Source of the DNA: CATQHP01 sp965205595
Lineage (GTDB): Bacteria > Acidobacteriota > Terriglobia > Bryobacterales > UBA6623
Length of the DNA: 64,000 nt
Reading direction: 5' to 3'
Assembly (NCBI GenBank): GCA_965205595.1
Contig: CBDBHI010000071.1
Coordinates: 62,001-126,000 of the forward strand
Shown here: positions 25,198 through 34,964 of the stretch, piece after piece
How positions within the stretch are numbered: position 1 is the first letter of the stretch
Layout of the letters: every line of letters begins with the position of its first letter
Notes under the pieces: generated by a model
The model's database searches: none
Seen by the model: the letters and a program-made list of their open reading frames with translations, nothing else
Told to the model about the DNA's origin: nothing
Made by a program: the position numbers and the translations under genes

Positions 25198-25830
25198 TTT
25201 CGTAGACGTTTACGCCCTTTCCGAAGGGTTCGCAGACAGAATGTAAACGAGACCATTCGCGCCCGCGAAGTTCGCATTGTTTTTCCTGATGGAGAGACGA
25301 CGGTAATGTCGACGCAAGACGGCATCCGGCGGGCCAAAGATCTCGGACTCGATCTTGTCGTGGTTTCACCGAACGCCGATCCGCCAGTGGCAAAGGTGAT
25401 TGACTACGGCGAATATACTTACATCGAGAAAAAGAAAAAGAACGAGGCCAAAAAGAAACAACACCGCATCGAGATCAAAGAGGTGAAGTTTCGGCCGAAC
25501 ACCGATCAGCATGACTACGACTTCAAGAAGAACCACGCACTACGGTTTCTTCAAGAAGGCAAGAAGGTAAAGGCGACAATCTTCTTTCGCGGTCGAGAAA
25601 TCACGCACGCCAACATTGGTGAGCGGATTCTCAAAGACCTGACAAAAGATCTAGCGGAATTCGGAAATCCCGAGTCGCTGCCGCGCATGGAAGGCCGATC
25701 AATGAGCATCATGATCGGCCCTAAAAAAGAGCAGACTAAACCGGCGAAGACAAAGGAAGATCCTGTGGCGACGGCTGCGCCGGCAGCGGATGTCGAAGCT
25801 CCTGCTCAACCAGACGCCCCGGCGACTTAG
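25195..25830 (+). CDS. infC: Translation initiation factor IF-3 with AUU start
   Basis: IF-3 binds the 30S subunit and proof-reads start codons. From ATT 25195 the protein is 211 residues: a basic start (FRRRLRPFRRVRRQ), the N-domain opening NVNETIRAREVRIVFPDG, then DLVVVSPNADPPVAKVIDYG, a Lys-rich linker and the C-domain (EIKEVKFRPNTDQHDY, ATIFFRGREITH), plus an Ala/Pro-rich tail. Starting at ATG 25306 would delete half the N-domain. AUU starts in infC are known from E. coli, where they allow IF-3 to repress its own translation. The usual partners rpmI and rplT do not follow. Confidence 0.9.
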   Translation: MFRRRLRPFRRVRRQNVNETIRAREVRIVFPDGETTVMSTQDGIRRAKDLGLDLVVVSPNADPPVAKVIDYGEYTYIEKKKKNEAKKKQHRIEIKEVKFRPNTDQHDYDFKKNHALRFLQEGKKVKATIFFRGREITHANIGERILKDLTKDLAEFGNPESLPRMEGRSMSIMIGPKKEQTKPAKTKEDPVATAAPAADVEAPAQPDAPAT

Positions 25831-25885
25831 TCCAATTGTCAGGGCAAAAAACGCACTCTATTTAACATTTCGGTTAACATAGGGT

Positions 25886-26563
25886 ATGTCGACACGCTTC
25901 AAGGGTTTCTCCCCCGCTGCCCGGAAATTTCTGCAAGCACTTCGAAAAAACAACAACCGCGATTGGTTTCTCGCTAATAAGGCCAAGTACGAAGAATCAG
26001 TGCGTGCGCCGCTGATCGAGTTGGTTCACGAGATCGGAACTGAACTCGATGAGTACTCGCCGGGATACGTGACTGACCCCAAGAGGGCGGTCTATCGCAT
26101 TTACCGCGACGTAAGGTTCTCAAAGGATAAGAGCCCCTACAAGACTCACGTTGCCGCCGTGTTTGCGTTTAGGGGTCCGGAAAAACATGCGGGCGCCGGG
26201 TTTTACTTCCATTTCTCGGCCGACGAACTGCTTGTCGGCGGCGGTGTGTATGCGCCCGGGTCGACAGAATTGCTGAAAATCCGCCAACAGATCGCCGCCA
26301 ACCCAGATGAGCTTAGAGCAATCATTAAAGGTCGAACATTCAAGAAACTCTTCACAAACATCGAGGGTGAACAACTCAAGCGTATCCCGAAGGGATTTCC
26401 GCAGGATCATCCGGGGGCTGACCTCTTGGTCTACAAGCAGTTTTTAGCCGGTGCAACGCTACCAGCCGGCGAGGTCGAATCGCCGAACATCGCCAAGACG
26501 ATAACGAAGCATTTCAAAGCGATCGCCCCGTTTCTCCACTACTTGAATCGCGCGATCGCGTAG
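25886..26563 (+). CDS. DUF2461 (TIGR02453) family protein
   Basis: This 225-residue protein opens with FKGFSPAARKFLQALRKNNNRDWFLANKAKYEE and carries RIYRDVRFSKDKSPYKTH, both signatures of DUF2461. The biochemical role is unknown in the family. It follows infC by 55 bp on the same strand, and it is unclear whether they share a transcript. Confidence 0.85.
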   Translation: MSTRFKGFSPAARKFLQALRKNNNRDWFLANKAKYEESVRAPLIELVHEIGTELDEYSPGYVTDPKRAVYRIYRDVRFSKDKSPYKTHVAAVFAFRGPEKHAGAGFYFHFSADELLVGGGVYAPGSTELLKIRQQIAANPDELRAIIKGRTFKKLFTNIEGEQLKRIPKGFPQDHPGADLLVYKQFLAGATLPAGEVESPNIAKTITKHFKAIAPFLHYLNRAIA

Positions 26564-26647
26564 TTGTCGGTATCTAACAAGCGCGAACGACTGTGCGCGA
26601 AGACTCAGAAACTGAACCCCGAAAGGGGTGGCCTTTGCATTCGCCTA

Positions 26648-27766
26648 GTACTAACTTGCGAAAGTAAGGCCTTTAACTGTAAAATGTCGGTATGGCAAGA
26701 CCGGCAACGGTGATTCGACTGAACGCCGAGGAAGAAGAGACGCTGCGACTCTGGGTGCGCGGCCACAAGTCCGAACGGCGCATGGTGGAGCGCGCTCGCA
26801 TTGTGCTGCTGGCGGCCGCCGCTACCTCGACCGCCGAGATCGCCCGGCAACTGGGATCCCCGGCGGCGCGCGTGTCGAAATGGCGCACCCGCTTCGCCCA
26901 GCAACGTCTGGCGGGATTATGCGATCAAGCGCGTTCCGGCAGGCCCGCGCGGTACGACCAAGCGACGCGCAAACGCATCCTCTGCCAACTCGACGAAGCT
27001 CCGCCCGAAGGGCACGCCACTTGGACAGGCGAACTGCTCGCGGAAGCTCTCGGCGACGTCAGCAAGCATCAAGTCTGGCGCGTACTGCGGCAGCTCGGCG
27101 TGTCCTTGCGGCGGCGGCGCAGTTGGTGTTTGTCAACCGACCCGGAGTTCGCTCGCAAGGCCGCCGACATTGTCGGACTCTACCTCAGCCCGCCGGAAAA
27201 CGCCGTGGTGCTCGCGGTCGACGAGAAGCCGAGCATCCAGGCCTTGGAGCGAGCGCAGGGCTGGCTACGCTTGCCCAACGGCAAGGCCTTGACGGGCTTC
27301 TCGCACGGCTACAGGCGGCACGGCACGACGCCGCTTTTCGCCGCGCTGGAAGTGGCTACCGGATTCATCATCGCCGGACACTATTGGCGCCGACGGCGTC
27401 GCGAGTTTCTCGACTTCATGAACCACATCGCGGCCATCCACGAAGGCCGCGAGATCCACATCATCTTGGATAACTTGAACACTCACAAGCCCAAAAATGA
27501 CCGCTGGCTGCAACGTCATGCGAACATCCATTTTCACTACACGCCGACCTACAGTTCGTGGATGAATCAGGTTGAGGTGTGGTTTTCGATTCTGAGCCGC
27601 CGCGCCTTGCGGGGGGCGAGTTTCACTTCCCCCCGGCAGGTGCGCGAGGCCATCGACAGCTTCGTCCGCGTCTACAACTCCAAGGCTACTCCGTTCGAAT
27701 GGACCAAGACCGTCGTAGCCCCTCGTCCCCTCGCCAGTAAATATTCTAACTTACGCAACTAAGTAC
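26648..27766 (+). mobile_element. IS630-family element, copy A
   Basis: Ends are set by comparison with copies at 37877-38995 and 44707-45825. Inverted repeats are GTACTAACTTGCGAAAGTAA and, at the right end, the complement of GTACTTAGTTGCGTAAGTTA. It is flanked by TA (26646-26647 and 27767-27768) within CTAG, as expected for IS630. Joining the flanks restores a palindrome (CCTAGGGTGCAACCCTAGG with outer CTTTGC/GCAAAG), so this copy landed in the tip of a hairpin repeat. Confidence 0.92.
26692..27762 (+). CDS. IS630-family transposase (copy A)
   Basis: This 356-residue DDE transposase has an N-terminal helix-turn-helix pair (STAEIARQLGSPAARVSKWR) and a catalytic core with Asp in VLAVDEKPSIQ, Asp in IILDNLNTHK and Glu in NQVEVWFS. 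The TAA stop lies inside the right inverted repeat. It appears intact and differs from the other two copies at only a few bases. Confidence 0.93.
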   Translation: MARPATVIRLNAEEEETLRLWVRGHKSERRMVERARIVLLAAAATSTAEIARQLGSPAARVSKWRTRFAQQRLAGLCDQARSGRPARYDQATRKRILCQLDEAPPEGHATWTGELLAEALGDVSKHQVWRVLRQLGVSLRRRRSWCLSTDPEFARKAADIVGLYLSPPENAVVLAVDEKPSIQALERAQGWLRLPNGKALTGFSHGYRRHGTTPLFAALEVATGFIIAGHYWRRRRREFLDFMNHIAAIHEGREIHIILDNLNTHKPKNDRWLQRHANIHFHYTPTYSSWMNQVEVWFSILSRRALRGASFTSPRQVREAIDSFVRVYNSKATPFEWTKTVVAPRPLASKYSNLRN

Positions 27767-27853
27767 TAGGGTGCAACCCTAGGACGCAAAGCGGGTACGC
27801 CCTCCTGCCCCGCCGATCGCCCGCATTCCTCCCCAGGCAGCAACCAATCCGGT

Positions 27854-28759
27854 CTAGGGCTCGACAATTGGGGTGAATCGTTGGGCCCGCAAGTTCAGAA
27901 TTTCCGCCACGTACATCGCTCCATTCGAGTCGAGCGCCAGATGATGGGGAAACCGAAATTTTCCAGGTGAACTGCCCGGCCCACCTAGCGACCCCAGGAT
28001 TTTCCCTTCGAGATCAAGTTTGAGAACCCGGTCGTTGTAACCGTCTGACATGAACAGCCCATCGTCGGTCATAAATAGGCCCCAGGGCGAACCAACATGG
28101 GTCCAGGCCTTCAGGAAGCGCCCGTCGGAATTGAAAATTTGAATCCGGTAATTCTCGCGGTCGGCGACCTAGACCAGCCCGTCTTTGTCTAGCGTGATCG
28201 AGTGCGGAATATTAAACTCACCCGGGTTGACGCCCTTCTTGCCCCAGGCCGTAAGAAAATTGCCGTCTTTGTCGAATTTGGCGATGCGTGAGTTTCCATA
28301 GCCGTCCGACACGTAGATATCGCCGTTCGGCGCGATAAAGCAGTCAGTCGGCTTGTCAAATAGTACGGGGGATTCGCCGGCGCTCCCGCGCGTGCCCAGG
28401 ATCATCTTGACTCGGCCGTCGGTGTCCATCTTCGCCACGAAGTTCGACCCGTTGTCGACGGTCCAAAGGTTGCCTTCATGGTCGATAGTTAGTCCGTGAG
28501 CGTTGGTGAATAGGTCCTTTCCAAACTCGCGAACGAAGCGCCCGCGGCGATCGAATACCTGGATGGGATTGGTTCCGCGATGAAAAACATAGACGTTGTC
28601 GTCACCATCAACGGCGACTGATGCCGCGGCGAGCAAATGCGTGCCCGCCGGCAACTGCGGCCAAGTGGCATCCAGTTCGTACTTGAGCTTCGGATAATTG
28701 TCGGCAGCGAATGCTACGGCCAGGACTGCCAAAGTTAGAAGGATTGACTTGCGAATCAT
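27854..28759 (-). pseudogene. NHL-repeat secreted protein with premature TAG
   Basis: From ATG 28759 (signal peptide IRKSILLTLAVLAVAFA) a beta-propeller made of NHL repeats runs in one frame to 27854, about 301 residues. A TAG at 28171-28169 interrupts it in the strand LDKDGLV-stop-VADRENYRIQIF; typical NHL strands have Y at that position (TAC or TAT), so one base change explains the stop. The remaining repeats (DGLFMSDGYNDRVLKLD, MYVAEILNLRAQRF) are otherwise intact. Similar proteins include peptidyl-glycine lyase-like NHL proteins. It is last in a broken operon behind the HTTM and histidine kinase genes. Confidence 0.85.
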
Positions 28760-28790
28760 GCTAGAAGCTATCGTATGCCTGCGGGCGTGA

Positions 28791-29902
28791 TTAGTCAATT
28801 AGCCGCTCGGCGACCAGTTTGCCATAGGGTGGAATCGCTGGTTCACGTTCGTGATTCCAGCGGCGGCGTTCGACGCGCCAGCGAAGAATGTGTTCGGCTG
28901 CCGGCAATCCGTCGTTTAGTTCATTGCGGCAAGCATTCAAAAAGGCCCCGGCATTGGCCAACCCAGTGGCGTCAATCGCTTTGGGAACGACATGGATGTA
29001 CGGATTGTGCGAAGGAGCGGGGAAGCAGTCCGCATAGGGCGCCAGGATCCAGCCATCGGTCGCGTGCTCCGCCCAGACCCGCTCGTAGGTGACCTCGTGA
29101 GATGTCTTGGACCCGGCGTACATCTTCCATGAGCTGATCGGATAGTACTCCACATGGGCTAGCCATCCGACCGTCAACGTGGCGCTGGCAACAAACACAC
29201 GCAGTGCAAATCCTTCGTGAGAACACCTATCCGCCTTGCGAGCGTGACTGCGTACGCCATAAAAGACTAGCTGCATAAACACGGCGTCAATGAAAATGAA
29301 GTCTTGCAGCAAAAGAATGCCCAGATGGAGCCCAATCACAAGCAGCGGAAGCACCTGGCGGGCTGCTCTGGAAAACAACACAGAAACGAAGCAAAGCTCT
29401 AGCGAGAGGGTAAACAGGCCAATTGCTGCGAATATTGCGTCCGGGGCGTCGACAAGCAGCAAGCCGAGGTCCCAGTTCAGCAAGCCGTCTGAGAGCGTAT
29501 CGCGAAATATTTTGCCTCGAAGATTGTCGGGCCACCACCAGCTCAACCCCGCCCCCCTGAGCTTGCTGAGCCCAGCCAAAAAGTAGGGCAGCGCGACGAC
29601 GATCCAACAGAGATAGCGCGACCACCCATACACGTCGGTCGACTTTAGAGTGGTGCGCCGGGCCGCGCAATCGAACGACCAGGCGTCCGCGCAAGGTGCG
29701 AGAGAAACGGCCACGAGCACGTAGATACCGATCAAACACTGATGAAAGAAGTACGTATAGTGCCAAAAGATTCCGACGTAAACCAGGGTCGAGAGCGCCG
29801 CTAGAGGCATTGAGACGCGAGCGCGCCAACCCACAGCCCCAAGCAGCAACAGAACACCCGTGGCGACTTGGAAACACCCCAGTGCGAAAGCGGTCGACAG
29901 GA
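28791..29902 (-). pseudogene. HTTM-domain membrane protein, C-terminal part (split by IS21 copy 2)
   Basis: This fragment holds several membrane helices and the motif PYFLAGLSKLRGAGLSWWW typical of HTTM (vitamin K-dependent gamma-carboxylase-like) proteins, ending with YYPISSWKMYAG and a soluble tail. The IS21 copy at 29903-32456 interrupts it with target duplication ACAGGA. Removing the IS and one duplicate joins this piece in frame to 32457-32739, restoring a protein of 462 residues. TAA at 28791 ends it 31 bp before the NHL gene. Confidence 0.85.
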
Positions 29903-30071
29903 TGTCAAGGGCGGAGTAAATTTGGACCACTTCGGCGGAGCAAAAGTAGACCAGTTGGTGAAGGGGTAGCGGTTTTCGTGGGACGGCTGGAACGGAGCCT
30001 GCGGTCGCCCTTTAGGGCGGCCCAGGCGTAGTGGAGGCCGTCCCACGAAAACCGGGCGAGTGGCCGGTGGG

Positions 30072-30833
30072 TCAGCCCAAAGAGTGAGCCCGCTTCTTCT
30101 TGCTCTGGATCAGACGGAAGCTTTCGCCGTTCAGCTCTAGAATATGAACGTGGTGCGTGAGGCGATCGAGCAGGGCGCCGGTCAGCCGCTCGGAGCCGAA
30201 GACCTCCGTCCATTCGTTAAACGGCAGATTCGAGGTGACCAGCGTCGAGCCCTGTTCGTAGCGCTGGGAAAACACTTCGAACAATAACTCCGCTCCGGTC
30301 TTCGATAGCGGCACGTAGCCCAGTTCATCGACGATCAGCAGATCCTGCTTGGCCAACTGCTTTTGACATCGCAGCAAGCGCCGTTCATCTCGGGCTTCGA
30401 GCAGCTCATTGACCAGTGCCGCCGCTGTTGTGAAGCGTGTTCGATAGCCGCGCTGACAAGCCGCCAGTCCCAACGCCAAGCCGATGTGCGTTTTGCCCGT
30501 GCCGGAATTACCCAGTGCCGGCACGTTTTCGCGGCGGTCGATAAACTCACAGCGCGCCAGTTCCAGCACCAGCTTCTTGTTCAACGCCGGCAAGGACGGG
30601 AAGTCGAAAGTGTCCAGACTCTTGGTCACGGGAAACTTCGCGGCCTTGCTGCGGCGCTCGGTGGCCCGCTGTTCACGGTCGAGCAGTTCCAGCTCGCAGA
30701 GTTGTTGCAGGAAGCTCCTCGAATCCAAGCTCTCGGCGGCGCATTGCCGCGCCAGTTTGTCGTACTCGCGCAGGAAGGTTGGCAGCCGCAACGCTTTCAA
30801 ATGCGCTTCGAGCAGAAGTTTCGACCTCGCCAT
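30072..30833 (-). CDS. istB: IS21 helper ATPase IstB (copy 2)
   Basis: It encodes the same 253-residue AAA+ ATPase as 522-1283, with Walker A GNSGTGKTH and Walker B LLIVDELGY. ATG 30833 overlaps the istA TAA and is preceded by AAGGAGG. Confidence 0.92.
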   Translation of the reverse strand: MARSKLLLEAHLKALRLPTFLREYDKLARQCAAESLDSRSFLQQLCELELLDREQRATERRSKAAKFPVTKSLDTFDFPSLPALNKKLVLELARCEFIDRRENVPALGNSGTGKTHIGLALGLAACQRGYRTRFTTAAALVNELLEARDERRLLRCQKQLAKQDLLIVDELGYVPLSKTGAELLFEVFSQRYEQGSTLVTSNLPFNEWTEVFGSERLTGALLDRLTHHVHILELNGESFRLIQSKKKRAHSLG

Positions 30834-32332
30834 TACCCCCCTCCTTGTGCCGGCAGTGCCAAATAGTCCGCAGCGGAGGTTTGCTCCACCTGGGCTGCCG
30901 GCAGGTGCGGATACTTCGTCAAGTCCAAGCGCGGCGGCCGTTGCTCGATGCGGCACAGCACTAAGTGCCTGACTGCATCCAAGCCAATCGCTCCCAACTC
31001 GCAGGCTTGGCGCACCGCCGCGGCAACGTGCTCGAATCGGAAGTCCTCCAGTCATCGCAATACCCGCACGTACTCGCGCTTGCCTGGCTTTCCCAACCGT
31101 GCCTCGAGCAAACGTCTCAAGCACGGGAACTGTTCGGGCAGCTCCCAGCCCGCCAACGGGGCCGCTTGATCGAGCGCGTTGGTCTTGCGTTCCAGCAGTG
31201 CTAGGTAATGCAGCGGATCGAAGATCAACTCTTCGCGTTCGTAACTGCGCCGGTGGCGCGCGATCTCTTCGCTGCCACAACAGATCACGATTTCATCGAC
31301 GTAGCCTTTCAGCAACACCTGGCGATGTCCGTAGCGTGTGGGCACCGAGTAGTCGTTGGCGCGATAGCGCACCAATGACAGCGACGTCACCCGCGTGGTG
31401 CGTTTGTCGCAGGCGTCATAGGGCGTGGGCGGCAAGGGCAACAACGCTTGGCGGTCACGCTTGAAACGTTCCTCAATCGTTTCGGTGTGCCGCCGCAAGC
31501 GCCGCTTACGATTGTTGAGGCACTGCGCTTCGAGCTGCTCGTTGAACGCTTCCCAGCTTGGAAACCTTGGCGCCGGCACCATGAAGTTCCGCCGGGCATA
31601 ACCGACCAGTCCTTCCACCTTTCCCTTGTCGTTGCCTTTGCCCGGACGCCCGAAACGATCGGAGAATAAATAGTGCGACTGCAGTTCACTGAACACCCTG
31701 GTCCGCTTGCGCCTGCCGTCGCCCAGAATCCTCGCCAGCGCCAAGGTCGTGTTGTCGTAGAGGATGCTGCGTGGCACGCCGCCGAAGTACCGAAACGCTG
31801 CGTTGTGCCCCTCGCAAAACGCTTCCGTCGTCGCGGCCGGGAAAGCTTTTACGAAAGCGTCATCGCTAGGCGGCAGATCGACCACCAAGTAGTGCGCCTT
31901 GCGCTGTACGCCGTCAATGACCACCAGAGCTTCACCGCAGTCGGCCTGGGCATCGCCCGCCGGATGCACCAGCGGCACGAACATCTCTTGCCCGCCGAGC
32001 TTCTTGTCGCGAACATAGTCCTTGACGATCGTGTAACCGCCGGTGAAATCGTACTCGTCGCGCAAGCGGTCGAAGATGCGTTTTGCGGTGTGGCGTTGTT
32101 TCTTCGGACGTTCCTGATCGTCGATGAGGATCTGATCGACGATTCCGGTGAAGGGATCCAGCTTCGGCCTCTGCGCTGGTTGGCGCCGCCGATAGCCCGG
32201 CGGAGTGGCGTAGCGCAACATCTTGCGCACCGTCCCTCGCGCCAGGCCAAACCGTTTGGCGGCCTCGCGCTCACTGAGCCCTTCGACAAAGACACTGCGC
32301 CGTACTTGAGCGTATAGCTCCACGCGATACAT
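30833..32332 (-). pseudogene. istA: IS21 transposase IstA with in-frame TGA (copy 2)
   Basis: It has the same architecture as copy 1: start at ATG 32332, TGA at 31054-31052 after 426 codons, then 73 further codons in the same frame to the TAA overlapping istB. Amino-acid differences from copy 1 are few (for example VTSLSL for VPSLSL and DYSVPT for DYAVPT). The shared TGA means the truncation was present before this copy moved, so the truncated or read-through product is likely still active. Confidence 0.82.
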
Positions 32333-32456
32333 CCCTCTCGTGTCCCACAAACACCACAGGAATGTTCGCTGGACCACTCGGACGGTCTACTTTTACTCCG
32401 CCCAAAAGCAGCTTCGATTCGCCGCTCTATGGTCTAGTTTCGCTCCGCCGTTCTCA

Positions 32457-32739
32457 ACAGGAACGACGAAAAGCCAGGAACCTGACCGAGCAAGCTGATC
32501 AGCCCCATTGGAACCAGTAGCTCTCGCGGCAGCCGCGCAGTCGACGAGAGGTCGCTACTGAGCACGTAGCCCAGCATTACCAGGCAAGCGAGTATCCGTA
32601 TCGCCGCAAGTGACTGGGCGCTCGCGGGCGGCACGAAACGCCTCGCAAACTCGCGCGGGCGATACGCCGCGAACACGAAGACTGCGAGTAGCGGAAGCAC
32701 CAAGCATTCCGCCGGGCTGAGACCAGCCATCCGAAACAC
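32457..32739 (-). pseudogene. HTTM-domain membrane protein, N-terminal part
   Basis: ATG 32739 starts MFRMAGLSPAECLVLPLLAV, with two membrane helices and RFVPPASAQSLAAIRILACL, where HTTM proteins carry their first conserved Arg. The frame runs into the IS at GFSSFL and continues after it at STAFALGC. The start codon lies 7 bp after the histidine kinase stop, so kinase, HTTM and NHL genes formed one operon. Confidence 0.8.
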
Positions 32740-32745
32740 TGAAAA

Positions 32746-33343
32746 CTACGCCGCCGCTTGGCGGCTTTGTCCCCGGCTGAAGCGGACGACCGCGACAGTG
32801 CCCTGGCCGGGCGAGCTCTCTATGCGGAGTTCAGCCCCCATACGGTCCGTTAGGCGTCGCACCAGGGAAAGGCCGACCCCCAGTCCAAGTTCGCTATCGG
32901 TTCCCGGTTTGCTCTCAAGCGGCGAGCGGCTGCGGACGATCCCCAGCTGTTTGGAGTCCATTCCAGAACCGAAGTCTCGAACCCAAATCTCCACCGCGTC
33001 AGCAACTTGGCGCACCCGCAACTCGACCACAGCGCCCCTTCTTGAACACTTGTATGCGTTAAGGACTAGATTGTTGATGATCACGCGGACCGCATCAGGA
33101 TCAGCCGGTACCGCCGGGCACGTCTCAAATTGCGTTTCAAGCTTCAAGCCCTTATTTGAGAGGACGGGAGCCAGATCGTCAGCGCACTCCTCGGCGATAC
33201 CGGCCAGATCGATTTCGTCGGATCTCATGATTGACGAGTCCTCCGACGACTGCGCCCAAGATAGCAATTTTTCGAGTTGATTCTTGAGCCGTGAGGCCAT
33301 CTGAGCGAAACGGCCGGACAGCTCGTGAGTTTGGCATTCTGAA
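32746..33343 (-). pseudogene. TPR histidine kinase, C-terminal ATPase part (split by IS21-type element)
   Basis: It contains the end of the HisKA helix (RLKNQLEKLLSWAQSS), the N box NNLVLNAYKCS, G1 RDFGSGM and G2 LGLGVGLSLVRRL, then a normal HATPase end. The N-terminal three quarters lie across the IS at 35906-37530. Joining the flanks directly, with no base removed, keeps the frame (NFTSECQTHELSGRF). TGAA occurs at both borders but is offset by one base, so no clean target duplication can be claimed. Confidence 0.8.
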
Positions 33344-33431
33344 TTGGCCCCTTTCGGCGCCCTGATTTGGCCCCCCTAGAACAATCAACGGATACTCTGT
33401 TTGCGGGAATCGCCCGCAACGGAGGAACGAA

Positions 33432-34964
33432 TTGGACTGGAGGAGCAAAGTGGAACTATTCGAAGAGATTCGACGCGAGTACGAATTCGGCGTGGGGACG
33501 ATCAAGGGGGTGGCGCGCAAGCTGGGCGTGCACCGGCGGATGGTGCGCGAGGCGGTAGCCAGCGCGCTGCCGCCGCCGCGCAAGAAGCCGGCGCGACGGC
33601 GCGCCAAGCTGGCGCCGGCGGTGGGGTTCATCGACCGCATTCTCAAAGAGGACCGCAAGGCGCCGCGTAAGCAGCGTCACACGGCGCACCGTATCTGGAA
33701 CCGGATACGGGAGGAAACCAGTTGCGAAGTGGCCGAGCGCACGGTGCGGCAGTACGTTCAAGAGCGCAAGCGCGAGTTGGGATTGGAGAAGCGCGAGACG
33801 TTCGTGCCGCAAAGCTACGACTGGGGCCAAGAAGCGCAGGTGGACTGGTACGAGTCGTGGGCCGAGATGGACGGCGAGCGCGTGAAGCTGCAAGTGTTCA
33901 CGATGCGCTCGATGGCGAGCGGCGCGGCCTTTCATCGCGCCTATCGGCGCGCGACGCAGCAGGCGTTTCTGGAAGCGCACGAGTTGGCCTTGGCCTACTT
34001 TGGCGGGGTGTTTCGGACATTGAGGTACGATAATCTCTCTTCGGCGGTGAAGCGGATTCTGCGCGGCGCGCGACGCGAGGAGACGGCGCGCTTCGTGGCT
34101 TTTCGTTCGCATTGGCGCTTCGCCTCCGAGTTCTGCACGCCGGGGAAAGGCAACGAGAAAGGGGGCGTGGAAGGCGAGGTGAGACGTTACCGCCGCAACC
34201 ACTGGGTGCCGCTGCCTGAAGCCAAGACGCTGGACGAGCTCAACAGCAAGCTGCTCGAAGGCTGCCGCGAAGACGAAGCGCGCACGGTCGCCGGACGGGC
34301 GCAAACGGTCGGCGAGGGAATGCTGATCGAACGCGAGCGGCTGTTGGGGTTGGCGGCGGAAGGCTTTGAGATCGAAGTGTCGAGCTTCCCGAAGGTTGAC
34401 GCGACAGGCTGCGTCAAGGTGCGCACGAACTTCTACTCGACGCCGCTGCGTCCGGGAACCAGGGCGCAGGCGAAGATCTACGCCGAGTCGGTCGAGGTCT
34501 GGCACGAAGGTCGTCGCATCGCGCGACATGAGCGCAGCTACTCTCGGCAGCAGAAGATCTTTAATTTGGAGCATTACCTCGACGTATTGGCCCACAAGCC
34601 GGGAGCGCTGGCGGGCTCGACGCCGCTGGAACAATGGCGCCAAGCCGGGCGTTGGCCGGCGAGCTACGACACGTTATGGGCGAAGTTGATCCAGCGCCAT
34701 GACAAGCAAGCGGGGACGCAACAGATGATCGAGCTGTTGCAAGAGGGCAAACGCCACGGTTGGGACAAGCTGAGCGAGGCGATCGAGAAAGCGCTCGAGT
34801 GCGGCTGCTGCGATCAGGCGGCGGTGCGTTACTTGCTGACCTCGCAGTGCCTCGAACGGCTAGCTCAGCCGCCGCTGGTGGCGCCGGAGCTGGAACGCTT
34901 TGAGCGGCCCTTGCCGACGCTGACGAACTACGATCAGTTGCTGGCGGCGGAGGCGGTGCAATGA
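33432..34964 (+). CDS. istA: IS21-family transposase IstA (second group)
   Basis: This 510-residue transposase starts at TTG 33432, with GGAGGA 6 bp upstream. The N-terminal helix-turn-helix (TIKGVARKLGVHRRMVREAV) is followed by the rve core (AQVDWYESWAEMDGE with the first Asp, FGGVFRTLRYDNLSSAV with the second, and KGNEKGGVEGEV with the Glu). The IstA C-terminal region (CCDQAAVRYLL) is complete. Its TGA overlaps the istB ATG (ATGA). Confidence 0.92.
   Translation: MDWRSKVELFEEIRREYEFGVGTIKGVARKLGVHRRMVREAVASALPPPRKKPARRRAKLAPAVGFIDRILKEDRKAPRKQRHTAHRIWNRIREETSCEVAERTVRQYVQERKRELGLEKRETFVPQSYDWGQEAQVDWYESWAEMDGERVKLQVFTMRSMASGAAFHRAYRRATQQAFLEAHELALAYFGGVFRTLRYDNLSSAVKRILRGARREETARFVAFRSHWRFASEFCTPGKGNEKGGVEGEVRRYRRNHWVPLPEAKTLDELNSKLLEGCREDEARTVAGRAQTVGEGMLIERERLLGLAAEGFEIEVSSFPKVDATGCVKVRTNFYSTPLRPGTRAQAKIYAESVEVWHEGRRIARHERSYSRQQKIFNLEHYLDVLAHKPGALAGSTPLEQWRQAGRWPASYDTLWAKLIQRHDKQAGTQQMIELLQEGKRHGWDKLSEAIEKALECGCCDQAAVRYLLTSQCLERLAQPPLVAPELERFERPLPTLTNYDQLLAAEAVQ

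Larger units (their letters stand above)
29903..32456 (-). mobile_element. IS21-family element, copy 2
   Basis: It is a near-identical copy of 353-2906 (about six base differences), in the same orientation. Target duplication ACAGGA lies at 29897-29902 and 32457-32462. It interrupts the HTTM gene. The 18-bp-arm hairpin is at 29970-30054. Confidence 0.95.

Noticed and set aside
28169..28171. TAG in the NHL gene as a pyrrolysine or recoded codon
   Set aside because: It replaces an expected Tyr codon by one base change, TAG serves as a normal stop in other genes here, and Pyl use in such a family is not expected.
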